This document shows positions 62,464 to 64,000 of a stretch of 64,000 bases of DNA, in pieces. The DNA is from Psychrobacillus sp042945595. Lineage in GTDB: Bacteria; Bacillota; Bacilli; Bacillales_A; Planococcaceae. How positions within the stretch are numbered: position 1 is the stretch's first letter; every line of letters begins with the position of its first letter. The translations under genes and the position numbers were made by a program. The stretch lies in NCBI RefSeq assembly GCF_042945595.1, contig NZ_CP168493.1:372001-436000 (forward strand), read 5' to 3'. Under the pieces are notes generated by a model. It worked only from the letters and a program-made list of their open reading frames with translations, did not search any database and was not told the origin of the DNA.

Positions 62464-63618
62464 ATGAAAATGAATGAAAAACAAGAAAATCATTATGTCA
62501 TTTCACAGGAAAATTGGTCCTTGCACAGAAAAGGTTATCAAGATCAGGAACGTCATATGGATAAAGTAAAAGAAGCAATAAAAGACAATTTGCCAGACTT
62601 AATCAGTGAAGAAAGCATTATCATGTCGAACGGACGAGAAGTTATTAAAATACCCATTCGTTCATTGGATGAATACAAAATTCGTTATAACTACGATAAA
62701 ACAAAACATGTTGGTCAAGGGGATGGAGATAGTCAAGTAGGGGATGTTATTGCTCGCGATCCTAGTGGTGAGGGAAGTGGGGCAGGGAAACAGGCTGGCG
62801 ATCAAGCGGGGAAGGATTATTATGAAGCAGAAGTGACCATTGCTGAATTAGAAAATATTCTATTCAAAGAAATGGAATTACCGAATTTACAGCAAAAGGA
62901 ACAAGCTGAAATTACAACCGATAAAGTGGAATTTAACGATATTCGGAAAAAAGGGCTTATGGGAAATATTGATAAGAAGCGGACGATTATTACAGCTATT
63001 AAGCGTAATGCGATGAAAGGAAAAGCGGAAATTTCACCACTTCATAACGATGATTTACGTTTTAAAACTTGGGACGAAGTGACGAAACCTGAATCCAAAG
63101 CAGTAGTTCTCGCAATGATGGACACTAGTGGTTCGATGGGAGCTTTTGAAAAATATTGTGCTAGAAGTTTCTTTTTCTGGATGACTAGATTTTTACGATC
63201 TAAATATGAGACGGTTGAAATTGAATTTATTGCCCATCATACAGAAGCAAAAGTTGTGACAGAAGAGGCTTTTTTTTCAAAAGGTGAAAGCGGGGGGACT
63301 ATTTGTTCATCAGCGTATCAAAAAGCATTAGAGCTTATTGCTGAAAAGTACAATCCTGCACGTTTCAATATTTATCCCGTTCACTTTTCGGACGGCGAAA
63401 ATATGACAAGTGATAATGAAAAATGTATCAAGCTTGTAAATGAACTAATGGAAGTTTCCAGCATGTTTGGATACGGAGAAGTAAACGCGCATAGTAGATA
63501 TTCTACGTTAATGAACACCTATAAAAAAATCGAAAATCCAAAGTTTCGTCATTATGTGTTGAAAGAAAATCGCGATGTATATGAAGCTCTAAAAAGTCTT
63601 TTTAAAGTCCCAAATTAG
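62464..63618 (+). CDS. yhbH: YhbH-family sporulation protein (DUF444)
   Basis: The protein has 384 residues with an N-terminal QENWSLHRKGYQDQERHMDK segment, a Gly-rich loop near 85-120, and a C-terminal von Willebrand-like domain whose metal site is MMDTSGSMG (MIDAS) near 220. It is the partner of PrkA/YeaG in many bacteria (YeaH) and is expressed during sporulation in Bacillus. ATG 62464 follows GGCAGGTG; ATG 62470 is an alternative. SpoVR follows after 18 bp. Confidence 0.93.
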   Translation: MKMNEKQENHYVISQENWSLHRKGYQDQERHMDKVKEAIKDNLPDLISEESIIMSNGREVIKIPIRSLDEYKIRYNYDKTKHVGQGDGDSQVGDVIARDPSGEGSGAGKQAGDQAGKDYYEAEVTIAELENILFKEMELPNLQQKEQAEITTDKVEFNDIRKKGLMGNIDKKRTIITAIKRNAMKGKAEISPLHNDDLRFKTWDEVTKPESKAVVLAMMDTSGSMGAFEKYCARSFFFWMTRFLRSKYETVEIEFIAHHTEAKVVTEEAFFSKGESGGTICSSAYQKALELIAEKYNPARFNIYPVHFSDGENMTSDNEKCIKLVNELMEVSSMFGYGEVNAHSRYSTLMNTYKKIENPKFRHYVLKENRDVYEALKSLFKVPN

Positions 63619-63636
63619 ATGGAGGGGAATCATTTA

Positions 63637-64000
63637 ATGGATACGAAGCTTCATCATGCAATTGCCGAAATTACGGAAATTGCATCTGGATTCGGACTTG
63701 ATTATTATCCTATGCGATATGAAATTTGCCCTGCTGACATTATTTATACATTTGGTGCGTATGGCATGCCGACACGATTTACGCATTGGAGTTTTGGAAA
63801 GCAATTTCACAAAATGAAGGTACAATATGACTTTGGATTAAGTCAAATATATGAGCTCGTTATTAATTCGAATCCTTGTTACGCGTTTTTGCTTGATACG
63901 AATAGTCTCATTCAAAATAAACTCATCATTGCTCATGTCCTTGCTCACTGTGACTTTTTTAAGAATAATGTACGTTTTTCTAATACAAGACGAGATATGG
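63637..64000 (+). CDS. spoVR: SpoVR-family stage V sporulation protein (3' end outside window)
   Basis: Only the first 121 codons are visible. IASGFGLDYYPMRYEICPAD, then TFGAYGMPTRFTHWSFGKQF is the diagnostic start of SpoVR/YcgB, a protein needed for spore cortex formation in Bacillus. GGAGGGGAATCATTTA precedes the ATG. It belongs with yhbH in one transcript. Confidence 0.95.
   Translation, partial: MDTKLHHAIAEITEIASGFGLDYYPMRYEICPADIIYTFGAYGMPTRFTHWSFGKQFHKMKVQYDFGLSQIYELVINSNPCYAFLLDTNSLIQNKLIIAHVLAHCDFFKNNVRFSNTRRDM

Overview
The window comes from a low-GC, endospore-forming Gram-positive rod of the Bacillaceae/Caryophanaceae (Planococcaceae) type. A Psychrobacillus-, Lysinibacillus- or Sporosarcina-like host is my guess. 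Support: strong AGGAGG ribosome sites with many TTG/GTG starts, an alpha/beta-type SASP, the spore protein Tlp, the sporulation checkpoint protein Sda, the prkA-yhbH-spoVR sporulation cluster, an aa3-type quinol oxidase (qoxABCD) and Bacillus-type histidine utilisation genes. No rRNA or tRNA gene was recognised.

Bases 1 to about 15,340 are a mobile element whose left end lies outside the window. It carries a phage-type replication module (replisome organiser with an internal repeat array, DnaC-like loader), an ArpU/RinA-like late regulator, a zinc-ribbon protein, a terminase small subunit and a 1209-residue phage-like protein. On the other strand is a repressor-led operon with an FtsK/TcpA-like ATPase, a replication-relaxation protein and a small membrane protein. 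Seven very small early genes follow, then a self-contained two-gene cargo unit (a DUF6932-like nucleotidyltransferase plus an unknown partner). Terminase large subunit, portal, capsid, tail and lysis genes are absent, so it looks like a phage satellite or a heavily reduced prophage that also carries plasmid-like mobilisation genes. This is the best candidate for an undescribed system here.

Bases 15.4-27 kb: hutG standing alone, a 1271-residue UPF1-like helicase with a co-transcribed winged-helix-like partner, small SnoaL-like and VOC proteins, an HtrA-like membrane protease, a SLAP-domain protein and an FG-GAP-like repeat protein. Bases 27-31 kb: qoxABCD. Bases 31-46 kb: DUF2071 protein, DHA2 drug exporter, GNAT acetyltransferase, membrane GGDEF-EAL protein, YhgE/Pip protein, Tlp, and a MarR plus heterodimeric ABC exporter operon. 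Bases 46-54 kb: YunC, a Ca2+/H+ antiporter, a CPA1 Na+/H+ antiporter, an aeRF1-type release factor, a SASP, YxcD, Sda beneath a DnaA-box cluster, and an L,D-transpeptidase. Bases 54-64 kb: a 21-residue Cys-rich microprotein, the hutU-hutI-hutH operon, a DUF4349 lipoprotein and prkA-yhbH-spoVR (the last cut by the right edge).

Three repeat systems stand out. One is a dispersed element of about 130 bp with conserved ends and a variable middle (3 copies). The second is an unrelated repeat with a perfect, covarying hairpin (4 copies, three directly downstream of minus-strand genes). In two places these two are joined into a 520-690 bp composite. The third is a 33-bp tandem array upstream of the GGDEF-EAL gene.
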